Of a stretch of 64,000 nt of DNA, positions 37,001-49,049 are shown in pieces. This DNA is from Adineta ricciae. Lineage: Eukaryota > Rotifera > Eurotatoria > Adinetida > Adinetidae. The notes under the pieces are model-generated. The model was not told the origin of the DNA, did no database searches, and worked only from the letters and a program-made list of their open reading frames with translations. The DNA lies in contig CAJNOJ010000095.1 of NCBI GenBank assembly GCA_905250025.1, forward strand, positions 297,780 to 361,779, in the 5' to 3' direction. A program made the translations under genes and the position numbers. How positions within the stretch are numbered: the first letter of the stretch is position 1; each line of letters starts with the position of its first letter.

Positions 37001-39608
37001 AATTGTTCGATTTGTGATGAACGTCGAGTCATGATCGGTTATTTCATGGTAAATTAACTATATCGTAAGCCAGACAGCAAACTTAACAATCAGGCCTTCA
37101 GCAGTCTGACAGCTTCTCCTTGAGAAAACACTCGGTTCTTTTTTGTCAATAGTACTTTGAGGATCAACTTGAGTGATCATCACTCGTTATTTTCAAGGCA
37201 AACTACTTCGATTCAATTAAAGTATGTTATGTACTACGGACAAACAAGACTGCGTTTGACATCTAATGACTAACTGTTCAAAAATGAGTCTTCGTGCTAG
37301 TTTTCTCGTTCTGGTTAATATCGAATTCGAATGACTGATGTCGAAGGTTATGCAAATGAGCGAAGTCAATGATGACAGTCATTATACAATGAAATAAATG
37401 CAAATGATACATCAATGTCTTCCAATAAGAGTGCAAGAGCTCGATTAGATATCTTACCATCTTTTTGTTCTTCATCCTAAAATGAAAATTGTAAGAAATA
37501 ATTTCCTTTTCTTATTCAATGACTGTACAATTTACCGTGAAAATTTTGATATTATTAAATGATGAAAGTGCACGTTCGGTCATTGCGACCAGATTCATGT
37601 CCGATTCTTCGGTCATTTTCGGTATATCGTAGATGGGTTGTAATAAATGGTTTTGATCTTTTTTAGCAACGCCCAATGCTCGATCGACGGCACGTAGGAA
37701 ATTCTTTTCGAAGTCGTCATCGACAGTTTTGCCATTCAGAACGGGTCCGTGTCCATTATGTTCAGCTGAAGACGTTGAGGAGATAAATGTTTTTACATGA
37801 AGAGCCGCAGCTGGTGTAACATGAACTGTTGATGTACAAGGAATTCGTTCGGATTCAATTATATCACCGTCTTCACGTATGACAAGTTCATTGTCATTCA
37901 ATAGATCGGACGAATGTCCATTTGTAATCACTTCTTGATTATCAGTTTCAACTAAATATCGAAAACAGAGCCGTTAGATTGAGTTACAAATCTGTTTTTC
38001 TCAACAACAGAGTTATTTCATGTCAGTTCAAATTGGATATGTCGATGTTTTCTACGTAAACAAAACCCGCCGAGATTAGACAAGACATTCGACGGCAACT
38101 ACCCCACGAGCTTTTTCATTTCAAGTTCTAATTGTTTCAATATACCAACGATGTAGTTTGCAAAGCGTGTATTCTATAAGGATCGTTCTAGAACCAAAAC
38201 GTTTTCCCTCGTCATCCGTCTCATGACTTTTGATTTTTAGTCTTCATGTCCCGAATGAATGTTTTCTTCTATCGGCCGAACTATACTCTCGACTAAGTCG
38301 CGTGCAAGCGAGAATATTCCAATTGAATTTACCTTTTGAATCGGTTGGCACGACTTCAGTTTCGACTAAATATAAAAAATGAACGTGAAATACATTGGGA
38401 AAAGAACCTGGTCACGTACTAGTAGTGGTTGCTCGTCGAAAACTATCGATGCTTCTACTCATTGGCCTTGCTCTTAAACTAGAATACATTCGATTATTAT
38501 CATTAGTGAAGTTCCAATTGAATTTTCTCTTTCCCACATCGTGGTAGTGATGAAATTTAAATATATCATGTTCTTGTCCAAGCATCTTCTCATGATTGCC
38601 GAACGGTGTTGTAAAACCGTAGCCGCTAAGCATACAATTTAATTTTATATTTGATTGTTTACGCGCTTGAAGTAATGGATCGTCCGATGTTTTCGGTGGT
38701 GATGGTTGAACATATGGTTGTGAATTATTCAAAAAGTCATGACTAAGTAATGAACCGTTCATCGATATTGTACTCAATGAACGATTATGTATATCACCAT
38801 TGGTCAAATGAGGGCGATCGTAATAATCGATCGATGAAGTTGTAGTTGTTGATAGCATGTCTTTTAAACGATCCGTTGCCAATGGTGCACATGGATGTTG
38901 TGATAGGACTTCAATGGTATTTGCTTTGGCGGTCGCTGTAGTACTATTACTATCGAAATATTTCGCACGTATTTCGTCGTAACAAGCATTAATATGATCG
39001 ACTTGGTCTTTCGCATGAGGTGCAACTTGAGATGGTTGTTCAGTTTCGATCGACGTATGTGTTGAACTACGTGTTAGTTGAGCAAGGCGACTGGTGAAAC
39101 GTTTCATTGGTGATGGATCACGTTTTCGAATCTTCTTACTGTGATCGTCAACAGTCTGTGGCGGAACTTTGTCTTGTTCATTGGATTGTGATGGTTCACC
39201 ATTGATTTCGGTGATAACGTGTTTACCATTATCACGTGATTTTGTTCGAAAACGACGAAGTACAGCTGGAGAATTCAATTTTGAACGTAGAACATTAATT
39301 AATGAGCGAGATTTTTTTAGTGAGGGTGTATCGTCATTCAGTGCTGTGCCGTTAGTTCGACTAATAGTTGAAGATTTACGAAATAATGATGTTGAATGTC
39401 GATGTTGAAGGTGGCCATTACCATTGACGTGATGGCCGTTTGGTTTTTCTCGAAATTCGGGATCGTCGAGGCTGACAGGAGGTACTGTCGTTGATGCTGA
39501 ACCGCGTCCACCAAGTGTAGCCCATTTTCGAGGCCATCGATGACTTGTTGTCGAACGCGGAGGAAGTTGATTTGTTACCGATGACAGCACAGCATCTGTG
39601 TCCGGCAT
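34070..39608 (-). CDS. DLGAP/SAPAP (GKAP)-like scaffold protein
   Basis: Exons are 39608-38420, 38365-38333, 37951-37536, 37476-37458, 36976-36708, 34809-34698, 34666-34545, 34492-34321 and 34257-34070, giving 839 residues. The C-terminal third is the GKAP domain: FLARLDEEEKVIKAK, then VRSDINAAIGEVNLLLKGKL, KQFRGLCQAN, LEGFWDITYPLIDKVKVKF and KLDARKAKQW. The end carries QERRKAAANAANQNDDVEIF like the DLGAP tail. DLGAPs link PSD-95-type guanylate kinases to Shank at excitatory synapses and also occur in non-neural cells. A PDZ-ligand end such as QTRL is not present; the protein ends FVGPK. The long N-terminus is Ser/Thr/His-rich and disordered. Exons 2 and 3 begin with similar (I/V)ET(E/D) peptides. 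The start codon directly follows a TTTTCAG acceptor, so a 5' UTR intron or spliced leader is likely. Confidence 0.82.
34810..36707. other. Long DLGAP intron with a possible internal start exon
   Basis: This 1.9-kb intron is the largest in the gene. On the minus strand an ATG sits directly at a donor (ATG|GTAAGC, 35038-35040) in phase 0 relative to the exon at 34809. A transcript starting here would encode only the GKAP domain. The intron also has a GA-rich run near 36350-36370. No other exon was recognised. Confidence 0.4.
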
Positions 39609-42600
39609 CTGAAAACAAAAAGAAGAAGGAAATTAGCAATTACAAGACAAGTATGCAGATATAGAAAAGAAATCACTTGAGACTATTATTTCTATACAAT
39701 GATCGGATGAACAGATGTACTTTGCTCATCATCGTCATTTAGTAAATCTAGCATCTCGAGAGAAAAATACAGCGAGAATTCGGCTTGCGATCGAAACGTT
39801 GTAGACAATGGTATGATGATTCTGTTTACATTAGAATAAAGACGAAATATATGTGTACGCGTCGTCGTTCACAATAGTACTGTCGATATCATTATGTATA
39901 AAAGAGAGTGCGAGAAAGAAAATGAAGAATAATAGATGGGCACGAACGTCCAAATGGGTAATCACGATAAGACAAGACTTATAACGTTCGTCGATCCATG
40001 TTAATACTTTACCTCCACTCCTTCCAGATGTAAACCAAAAAAAAAAAGAAGAAGAACGAATATAGTATTAAAACGGCCGACTTACATCATCGATATAGAA
40101 AAGAGAGAGAGAGAGAGAAAGAAAAGTTCACGAAATTGAATGCACGTATAAAACAGAACGATAAGAAATTTCATAGATGTAATCAACCTACTGTTGCCAG
40201 TCATGTTGATGACATTGACCTCACTTCTTTACCGAATACAATCAATCTCACTTACGTGTAGCAAGGAAGAAGAAACACAAAATTCAATTTTATAGCTGTC
40301 CGACTGCCCTCGATCGGTCACTATGAATGCCTGTGTATATATGTGTATACGTATATATATGTATATAACAACGACTATGGGCAAATGCATCGATTTTTCT
40401 TCTCCCTCTCCCTCTTCTTCTTCTTCTTCTTTTCCTTTTCTTCTCGTCCTAACTATATAAGGGCTACTGCTTCCGTATACTCACACGAAGCAGACGGTGG
40501 TACCCTCCATCTCATATTCCACTTTTCTAACAACTATACGTGTATACGAGGGTGCGCGTATCTGTCTGTCTAATATATCTAAGGAAAAAAAATGTTCGAT
40601 TGGCAAGAAAAGAAAAGAAAAGAAGTATTCAATCGAGTTGTAATGAGAAGAAAGAAATGAGAAAAATGCTCTGTTCCCTTCTATCTGTATTTCTTATCAA
40701 CTAATACAAAACAGATTCGATTAGATAGATCGATGACCATCATCATTACATTTACTACTAAGCCGACCTTTGGCCGTTACTCTCTTCCATTGCATTTCTA
40801 CTGTTGCGTTATTAGGAGAGTAACATGATGCAATTTCAAATTGAAGTACAAAAAAGAAAAAAACCCGAACAAACGTCAGTTGTATAGTTACTTTGTTGAA
40901 GTCGCTTTTTGTTATACATACATCTGTATGTGTGCATATAGGCCATTTACCTTGAAGATGAAAATTTGTCGTACTCACTTTTCTTTGTCTCGATTTAAAA
41001 TTTTATACCAATATTTGTACATTGCGTATTGATCGTGTTTGAAGAGAAAAGGGAAAGAAAGTTAATAGCAAGGACATGTTTCATGAGAGCGCTCATGTAA
41101 AAAGCTAAGAAGATTTCTACTTAACGAACGTGCTGATTAAAGGCAAAAATTGCTGAATTTAAAAGAATTTGTATTGATAAGACAACTTCTTTGATTCTTT
41201 TTCAGTTAATCCTCGATACACAATAGAGAGTTTTAGCGGGATTAGTCAAAGAAATTCAATCGGACATCTAGTGCAAAATTCTTCGAATGGGGCAGGAGAG
41301 AGAGAGAAAATGTAATTTTCCACTTGTGAAAACTATTCAATTCTTTTCCCCCTGCAGGTATTTTAATCTCTCAAGTAGAAAATACGTCCTTAAGGTAATA
41401 CAATTGCTCTTTTATTGGAGAGAATTTACTGACGTCTGCTGAATTATATGAATAGGCGGAAAGCGTGAAATGTGCATATATCAAACGATGAGATGAGTTG
41501 TGACATTAGTCGAGCTAGTCTCATAAATCAAGAGTACGACAAACTGTTCGTCTGAAAACGATGGCAATTTGTCGAATGTATCCATGTGTATCATTGTTCT
41601 TCGATGTAGATAAAACGAAATATACGATCATTATATCGGTCGTGTGCATCAAGTTGAAGCAGAGAGGAGAAAGAATCATGATCAACTAGTAACGTTAAGG
41701 ATATAAACATTTGTCTTCCTTTTTCCCGTGTCCGGACAATGATTGATCAGTTAAGCCTGATAAACTGCACAGATCAGAGACGTTCACACATGTGCAGCTC
41801 ACGACGAACATGTAGAGATAGTCGATATGTATATATATATTCACGATGATAGATGAGGAACAAATTCGACCGATTGTGTTTCGATTGTATATTCACTCTA
41901 AGATTGTTGAGTGTAAAAGTATTGATTCTTCTAGTTGTCAAACATAATTCTCTCTTTTTCTTTCAACGATGTCTAGATCCTACAGGCAAAACAAAGACAG
42001 AATGCATTTGTCAAATGCAGTTATACACGAACAATACTGATGAGGTCAGGCTTAGTTGTACATTCGAAAGGTAACTTTACTATAGGCGATTTCCGATCAA
42101 TGAAGTTAGAAAAATGCCGTAGGATGGAGAAATGAAGTTAATGGAAATATAATGTATCAGTGTAAACAAACGCAATTTCTACTCGTCATCGTTGTTGACA
42201 TACTAAATGGCTCATTAGTTTCTCAGTACATCTGACGATGAACTAACTCGTTGGTTATATTTGTATGTTAATACAAGAAGACATTAAAATTAAATCAATT
42301 TGTTATGATCGACGAAGAATTCATGAGAGACAAGCAAGAAACCCTGACATATCAGTTAGTTGATGTTTAGTAATGTTGTTGTTGCTAGATTACTGCTTAT
42401 CTGCTGTCTAACATGATGTTTTGTACGCAACATTTCAACTTCTTTACTCTAGATTATCTAAACGAGCACATTAATCATAGTTCTGCGAGCCAAGATTTGA
42501 AAACGACTGAATTTTACTTGTCTCTATAATTTATTTCTATTCATAGAAATACACACTGTAATTTTAAGACGATGTTCTCTCCTCCTCCTCCACATCACAT

Positions 42601-42693
42601 CAGTCAGTCGTGTTTGTCTTTCACCGGTTCGTTATATAACTACGTCCTGTATATTTATTGAAAAGATCTTTCTTTCTGCTTTGATCAGTGAAA
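39609..42693. other. Upstream region of the DLGAP-like gene with one orphan exon
   Basis: This is 3.1 kb, with GA runs near 40100, CT/TTC runs near 40400-40440 and alternating TA/TG near 40330-40370. One exon-like piece at 41980-42071 (plus) has a clean acceptor (GTCTAG) and donor (GGTAAC). It encodes about 30 residues with three cysteines (ECICQMQ, LSCTFE). No flanking exon could be joined, so the gene it belongs to is unknown. Confidence 0.4.
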
Positions 42694-43564
42694 ATGGCGT
42701 CTTCGAATTCCTATGAGGATAACCGGTGTAAATTGTTAGTTCTGGATATCGATGTAAATCAATTGAATTCCAATGATCTTCGACGATATTTTACTACATA
42801 CGGACCTATCGAATGGATGGAAATTTTTCCGAAATTTTCATCAGCGATCATCTATTTCGTTAGTTATTTAATTGTTGATCGTCTGGTGAGATATCGAACA
42901 TGTTCAATCAATCAAAATCAACTTCGATTGCGTCACTATCGATCGGATGAAACGAGCGCGCATATCGATACTCGAACAGTTCGAATAAGACTTTCCAATC
43001 CGAGAAATACCAATTTAAAGTTAACTGAATCAATACTATTTCCTTGCTTTGAACGATATCAATCTTTTATCAATAAAATCAACGTTTTTCCAAATAATCA
43101 TGCATTAATACATGTTTCGGATTACATCTACGCGGATCGAATTCTACTTGATTCGAACAATGAATTTCAAATCAATGGGCAATCACTTATTTTGGAACGG
43201 TTCGTGCGAAAAGGTCGAATTCAACAGCGACAACAACAACAACGAAAACAGCCGCGAGATGTAGTAATTGACCAATTATTGGATCGAATCGCTTCTCTAT
43301 CGAGACAGCTTCGAGGTATGATCAGCATAGACGGAAGAGATTCAATATGTACATTATCCTTTAGAAAAACCGGAAAACTCACGAAATGAAATTGAACGAC
43401 TTGAAGCTGAATTGTTTGTAATCAAGAATGAAAATGTTCAACTCAAATCTCAACAACAGCGAACTGCACTCATTGACATATCCAACAAAAATTCGAACGA
43501 GCGCCCTATTCTCAAACGATGGCGTAGTAACAGTAGTGACAGAGAAATAAAGCATCATTGTTAA
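42694..43564 (+). CDS. RRM-like RNA-binding protein with coiled-coil end
   Basis: Exons are 42694-43315 and 43365-43564, giving 273 residues. The first 75 residues resemble a divergent RRM (CKLLVLDIDVNQLNSNDLRR, YFTTYGPIEWMEIFPKFSSA). A second, weaker RRM-like segment lies at about 95-170, with VRIRLSNPRNTN at its start and HALIHVSDYIYADRILL near its end. Aromatic RNP residues are only partly kept. A Gln/Arg-rich linker (QRQQQQRKQPRD) leads into a short coiled coil (ERLEAELFVIKNENVQLKSQ) and a basic end. It probably binds RNA in nucleus or cytoplasm. The exact family is unknown. Start at 42694 has a good AAAATGG context. Confidence 0.65.
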
Positions 43565-43810
43565 TTTTAATAATAGAAAGTAATACTTTTAATAAAATCG
43601 TACTATATAACCCAAAGTGTTTGACGTCAGCCATAACTTGACAATGCAAACCGGTTCGGTCGCGCATGACTTAACCTATTGCTTTTGTATAGCTACCGAA
43701 AATACCCTCATGAGTCAAAACATGATCGCAAAACCTCGCATTCTATGTTGGCTCACCGTAGATTACTCATTTTGTTTTTAGAAGCCAGCTAACAATAGAT
43801 TTTCCATGGG

Positions 43811-43818
43811 TATAAAAG
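43811..43818 (+). promoter_or_regulatory. TATA box of the Gly/Tyr-rich peptide gene
   Basis: TATAAAAG stands 136 bases before the start codon at 43947, with a short 5' UTR and a UTR intron between. The intron donor AAGTAAGTG lies near 43873 and the acceptor ATTGTAG ends near 43927. It is one of the few textbook TATA boxes in the window. Confidence 0.65.
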
Positions 43819-43946
43819 GCTGTATCTGTTCGTTTCACATTCATTACAAAATATTTATTTAATTTTCTAACAAGTAAGTGTACAAATATTTGAAGAAAGA
43901 TTATGTTCATTCATATTGATATTGTAGATCACATTCAAAATACATA

Positions 43947-44099
43947 ATGGGTTTCAGTAGTGATGATCTGTTTCGTGGCTACGGTGGATGGGGAGGTCCA
44001 TTCTACGGCGGATACGGTGCACCTATGGGTTATGGAATTCCATATGGAGGATATGGCTACGGATATCCATACGGTGGATACGGCTATGGATGGTATTGA
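43947..44099 (+). CDS. Small glycine/tyrosine-rich peptide, 50 residues
   Basis: A single coding exon encodes 50 residues. After MGFSSDDLFRGYGGWGG the peptide is built from GGYG, GYGYGYP and PYGGYGYG units and ends GYGWY. There is no signal peptide and no cysteine. Composition resembles nematode caenacin/NLP glycine-tyrosine antimicrobial peptides and also egg-shell or cuticle GY proteins; neither identity is proven. The gene is compact and complete, with a TATA box, a 5' UTR intron, the coding exon and an AATAAA signal at 44143-44148, all within 340 bp. That layout suggests a strongly inducible gene. It is shorter than most gene finders accept. Confidence 0.7.
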   Translation: MGFSSDDLFRGYGGWGGPFYGGYGAPMGYGIPYGGYGYGYPYGGYGYGWY

Positions 44100-44142
44100 T
44101 CATAATGATCGAACTGCAGTTACTTTGTAATTTTTTTGTTTC

Positions 44143-44148
44143 AATAAA
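44143..44148 (+). terminator. Polyadenylation signal of the Gly/Tyr peptide gene
   Basis: AATAAA lies 44 bases after the stop codon. Confidence 0.65.
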
Positions 44149-45677
44149 TACATAATCGCTTGAAAAGTATTGTCTTACTTAATCTGATACTTTGCAATGA
44201 ATGAGTCGATCGTTTTAAAGTCATTTTTCATATTCAAGAGGGACAGAAAAAGAAAATCAGATGTAATTTACATCATCGAACTCGAGTATGCATGTGTGCT
44301 TCTGTCTGATCAGCGATTGTTTAATAAGTGCAAAATAAGATATTTATTGATTGTGTCTTAAGACGATCTTCTTTTGTCTGTCTCTTGTACAATTTTGACT
44401 TAATCGAATTTGCCTTATTCGGTATTCCAGTGATCGATGGCACTGCTGTTACTACTTCTCATTCTGTAGAGTTCATGCAACAAGATTATCGCATTAACAA
44501 CATACAAGCGAAGAGAAAAACTTGTTCCTCATGAGAATATTGCATCTTCTTGTGTGTGTTCAAACAATCGCTGTCATCTTACTTATTCTTCTCTTCGTCT
44601 GCCACACTAAAGAGTGCATGTACATGTGTTCTTTGTACGCTATCAGTTGATAACTATGGAATTGGCATGGCAGTAGACATTTATCCAAGTAGTAAGTATA
44701 ACAATCGGAAATCAAATTCAGTCGATGATCGGTAAAACATCAAACGATTGATCACACACATTTACTCTAGAACAAATATTGATCTATTGCTTCTAGGCTA
44801 CAAGACTGGCTAGTTATTATTCCTTTGTCCAGTCAGCCTAGAGGAGTAAAGTACGATGTAGATTGTCTCGCATATGTAAATTGAATTAAACAATAAAAGA
44901 TGAAGAAGCATTGCTTTCTTTTCTTTATATCTTTGACTTTCACTTGTGAGACTGGTACCCCGCGTAGAGTCATGTCCGATTGTTCAATGAATGGGAATAG
45001 TTCAACGGAAATTACGAGTTGTAGCGATTATGACATAACAACTCGAACTATTTAGTTGAGTGTTTCTAGGAACGAGTCTAATAATGTCGATTTCTTTTCC
45101 ACTTCAATACTTGTTCCGAGTTTGACACGATGGTAGACAACGTAAACGAGGAAAACTTTGTAAGTTAGATTGGTTGATTACAATAATAATTATCCTCGCT
45201 GTTGTTTCGGTCTTAGTTTTATCAATCATCCATTCAGCGAGTAGGAGGAGAAGAAGAAAATGACACAGGCGGAGCGCGGGCACACTTATTAAATTAGAAA
45301 AGACATTTTCTATTGTCTGTATGATGCTCATCATCGTTAGTTGATTTCAATGCAAATTTATCATTATTCAAATGATTTGGTCAGTTGAATATGTGTGAAA
45401 GTGAAAGGATCCTCTCTGTTCCGATCGATTGTCCAGCTCACTATTTGAAAAGAAAAGAAGAAGAAGAAAAAAGAAAATTGTTAGAAGACATTCAAAGCTT
45501 CAGATAATATCTTGAGTCGAATGGGAGAAAATATAAGCATGAGACAGCTGCAGATGGACATTCACACATCATCATTTATCGCCTCAAGGTTGGTTAACGA
45601 CACTCAGAACAGGAAATGATAGTGTTTCAATCAATATCTTTCGCATTGTTGATTAAGTTGATCNTCATATCAAGCAG
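44149..45677. other. Region 5' of the lectin/CUB gene
   Basis: This is 1.5 kb. A plus-strand ATG at 44531 opens a signal-peptide-like frame (VCVQTIAVILLILLFVC followed by HTKEC) that could be the first exon of the lectin/CUB gene. A small exon-like piece sits at about 45551-45590 (acceptor CTGCAG, donor AAGGTTGGT). I could not chain these with confidence. An N base at 45664 interrupts the sequence just before the first supported exon. Confidence 0.4.
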
Positions 45678-47247
45678 GAGATTGCACGACGCGAACCACA
45701 TACATCGGCATGGAGTGTAATGGCTTGACCAAATGTCAGCTTGATTTAAATCCACAATATTTACATATATGTAAGTGAAAGAAAAATAATCAATCAATCG
45801 ATCGATGATTTACATTTGCTGTATGCGTTCTAATACTTCCGTTATTCATTATTTTGTTTTGAAAAAGAAGAGAACGTGGTTAAGTGCTTCGAACAATATT
45901 GATTTTTTGTTTGCTAAGCTGTACAAATGCTCGATTTGCATCGATATACATTAAGTGCGATTACACTCAATGAGAGATTTTGAATTCGGATGTGTTGTTT
46001 TGTCGGGAAATCGACGCAAAGATCTATTTTTTTTGTCATCTGTTTCAGGCAGTCAATATAGTGATTACATGGTACTTGACTATTCATGTTTACAAGGTCA
46101 AAGTTTATCGGTATGTGACAATCATGTCACTCTTACGACACCGCTTGACCTGCAGCATCGTGTATTCATTCGAAGTTCGAACTATCCGAATGAATATGAA
46201 AATTCGCTCAATTGTTCGTGTGAAATTAAAACGAAAAAATCGACATTGGAATACCTGGACTTTGCACTCGAAGAACGTGATGAAATGAATGTATGTTCAC
46301 GCGATTATTTACAAATTGATAATCAATCTTACTGCGATACGATCGCTGAGAATAAAATCACTCTGCACCCGTTAACATCGCTCATATTCAAAACAAACGA
46401 TGTAATTACGAGAAAAGGATTTTGGCTAATGATTCAAAGCGATGATTCGATTCAAGTATCATGTCGAAATTCCTTTGAATCACCTTTTCCGACAACGTCA
46501 CCGTCAACAACAGTGCCTTCCGTGTCATTCTTGTCAAGTTCGTTGACTATGATTACAAATTCTACACATTTACAATCACAGCGTCCTTCCACTCTTTCGA
46601 TGATTCTTCTTTTAACCATTATTTTTGTCATTGTACTCCTTGTTTTGAACCTTCTGCTGATTGTTCTCTGCTGGAAACAAAAACAATCGAAACAGAGAAT
46701 CAATTCAAAAATCAATCACTCACATCGACCATTTTCATGTTCGAAACGTTTATCCTCCTCCTCATCATCGTCTATAACTTACGGCGAAACACCAGTATTA
46801 ACTTCACTCGATACACAAAAGCGTCAAACAACATCAACAACAACAACCGCAACCGGTACTTACGAAGATCCAAACGAATTGCTCATTATGCAACAACAGC
46901 AACATCATATTCACAACCACCCACTTTATCTACAACATCGTTCAGAACCGAAAACATTTTGTCCGATTGTTCTTCCAACATGTTCGACAAATGCTGGTTA
47001 TAATCCAATGATCCATTGCCATCAAACTGTTTATCCACACTATTCACTCGATTCTCAACATATCTATGAAACGATTCAAGATGGTTATTGTGCCTATCAA
47101 CGATTAGCGGCCACACTCCGTCGCCAACAACAGCAGCAGCAACAATGTACATGTACTTGTCCATATATTGAACAAAACTTTTCGATACAAACTGAGAAAT
47201 TCGATGTAGAGAAAAAGATTGAATCAAACCCTGAAACACTAGTCTGA
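45678..47247 (+). CDS. SUEL-type lectin plus CUB transmembrane protein, 5' end unresolved
   Basis: Supported exons are 45678-45770 and 46049-47247 (430 codons plus stop). Together they first encode the second half of a SUEL/rhamnose-binding-lectin-like domain: ECNGLTKCQLDLNPQYLHIC, then YMVLDYSCLQG. A CUB-like domain follows (about residues 55-155) with FIRSSNYPNEYENSLNCSCE, CSRDYLQI and FWLMIQSDDSIQVSC. A Ser/Thr stalk leads to one transmembrane helix (LLLTIIFVIVLLVLNLLLIV) and a cytoplasmic tail of about 190 residues with Ser, Thr, Gln and His runs. It carries tyrosines such as ETIQDGYCAY. It looks like a cell-surface receptor or adhesion protein. The N-terminal half of the lectin and the signal peptide must lie upstream. 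Confidence 0.75.
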
Positions 47248-49049
47248 TAGTAGAAGAGAAAACCTGAATTTTCTTGCCATGTTCCTGTTTTTAATATTTT
47301 TTGTGTTGTTATAACTTCAAACAAAAATAGAACGGCTTATGCTCAGATCTATAGAGTGCCCAAACAGCATTATCATCCATATCGGGCTAGTAATCTGTCT
47401 CTTTAGACTCACTCTGGCATGATGCTGCACTTCTCATTCAGCGGAGCTTTGAGATTATGAGAAACTGGATCCTGTATCACTTTTCAGTCCGAAGATTCTA
47501 TCTTCAGTACGAAAACTCTGCTTTAGTAAACAATCTCCATTCCAAAATAATGCGATCTTTCATGAGTTCAAGTTTTAACAAGGTAAATTTTCAAAGACGA
47601 ATCAAATAGTTGAATACACGCAAATTTGTGCCTCTGTTGTCGTTTTTACCATGGATGAAGTCATTGAATTAGAGAATTCTTTCAGATCAATTAGAATTGC
47701 CGAACAATCTAAAATGTTACTTAATCGGTCAATTCAAATAGACTCTAATGAAAAGCCCATTTCTTTCTATATTCAGTTGACATTAGCGTATTTCCAATGT
47801 TATTAAAACAAAGTTCATGCTCGCTTTTATTCTTGTTATGTTGATTTTCTCTTTATCCTGACCTCCTCCCTCTATTTCCTGATCCTTTTGTTTCATCTCT
47901 GTGAGTAATTGGTATGCGTGACTTCAGCGCGCAAATGTACATCTGTACAGGCCAACGATTGGATCACATCGATGGAAATCTTCGATTTCTCATATTGGAA
48001 CATGTAACAGATGACTAATATCGATGGACATTATAAAAAAAAGAGAAGTCAATCCAAAGTTTGTCATCATGATCAAGTAGAAATGAATTAATGTGACAGT
48101 CAGAACACATTATTGCATCATCGAAAATAGACATAGAAATTCTTAAGTATCACTGTCAATCACAATTATGGAAGCAAAAAGAAATCGAATCTACTTAATA
48201 AATCCATTCATTATACAATATATTAACAATGAAGAAAAAAATGCAAATGCAATGAAGAGAAAGAAAAAACTATCAATCGGTCAAGACATTCCATTCCATT
48301 TGTTTCTTCTTGCTTATCACCTACCATTGTTTAATTAAGATGAAAAGTAAAACGATGATTAACGCTTAAATTGAGCCTTCATTCTTTACTTCAGACATAT
48401 AAAAGGTGCCCCTAGAGCGATAATTGTCGATAACAAGCACTAGTCTCGACAACTTCTTTTATTAATTGTTCCTGATGATTTTGCTACATATACACATACA
48501 TTTATATTAAAAACGAAGAAAACATCGTCATTTAGAACTGTCGATATGACTAATTGATGTTCGATACTGTTCATTGCTGGTGGAGAATATCAAGTGTGTA
48601 CGTGTTAGATTCGACGAGTTATATGATGGCCAAGGAGAAGTGCAAATAAGATGAGACTCATTGTACATTGTACATACGAGTTTGCATGATTGTTTAATAA
48701 CAAACGTTGCATAGCGCCTAAAAGTAGACAGACAGACAGGCATACATAACATGAAAACAGGTGTAATTTCATCTCAACGTATAAACAAAATACGTAATTG
48801 TCCTAACTACTCGAACTTCTACATGAATCTAAAAAAGAGTCATATCTTTTGTGTGTTCTTTGAATAGGAAAGCTACTATGATAGAAGAGGATGTAGTCAA
48901 TGATCAATAATGATTTTTTTCTTGAATTAGAACTTCCGTAATAAAAAGACCGGATGTGTCATCAATGAAGGTCGTCCTCTTTTGATTTATTAAAAAAATA
49001 TTTCTTTCAAGGCAAAATCTTTGAAATGTGAGTAAAAACAATATTTTAC
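47248..49049. other. Convergent spacer
   Basis: This is 1.8 kb between the lectin/CUB stop and the last supported Ig exon. It is A+T-rich. The missing 3' exon(s) of the Ig gene should lie in its right part, but I could not choose one. Confidence 0.4.
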
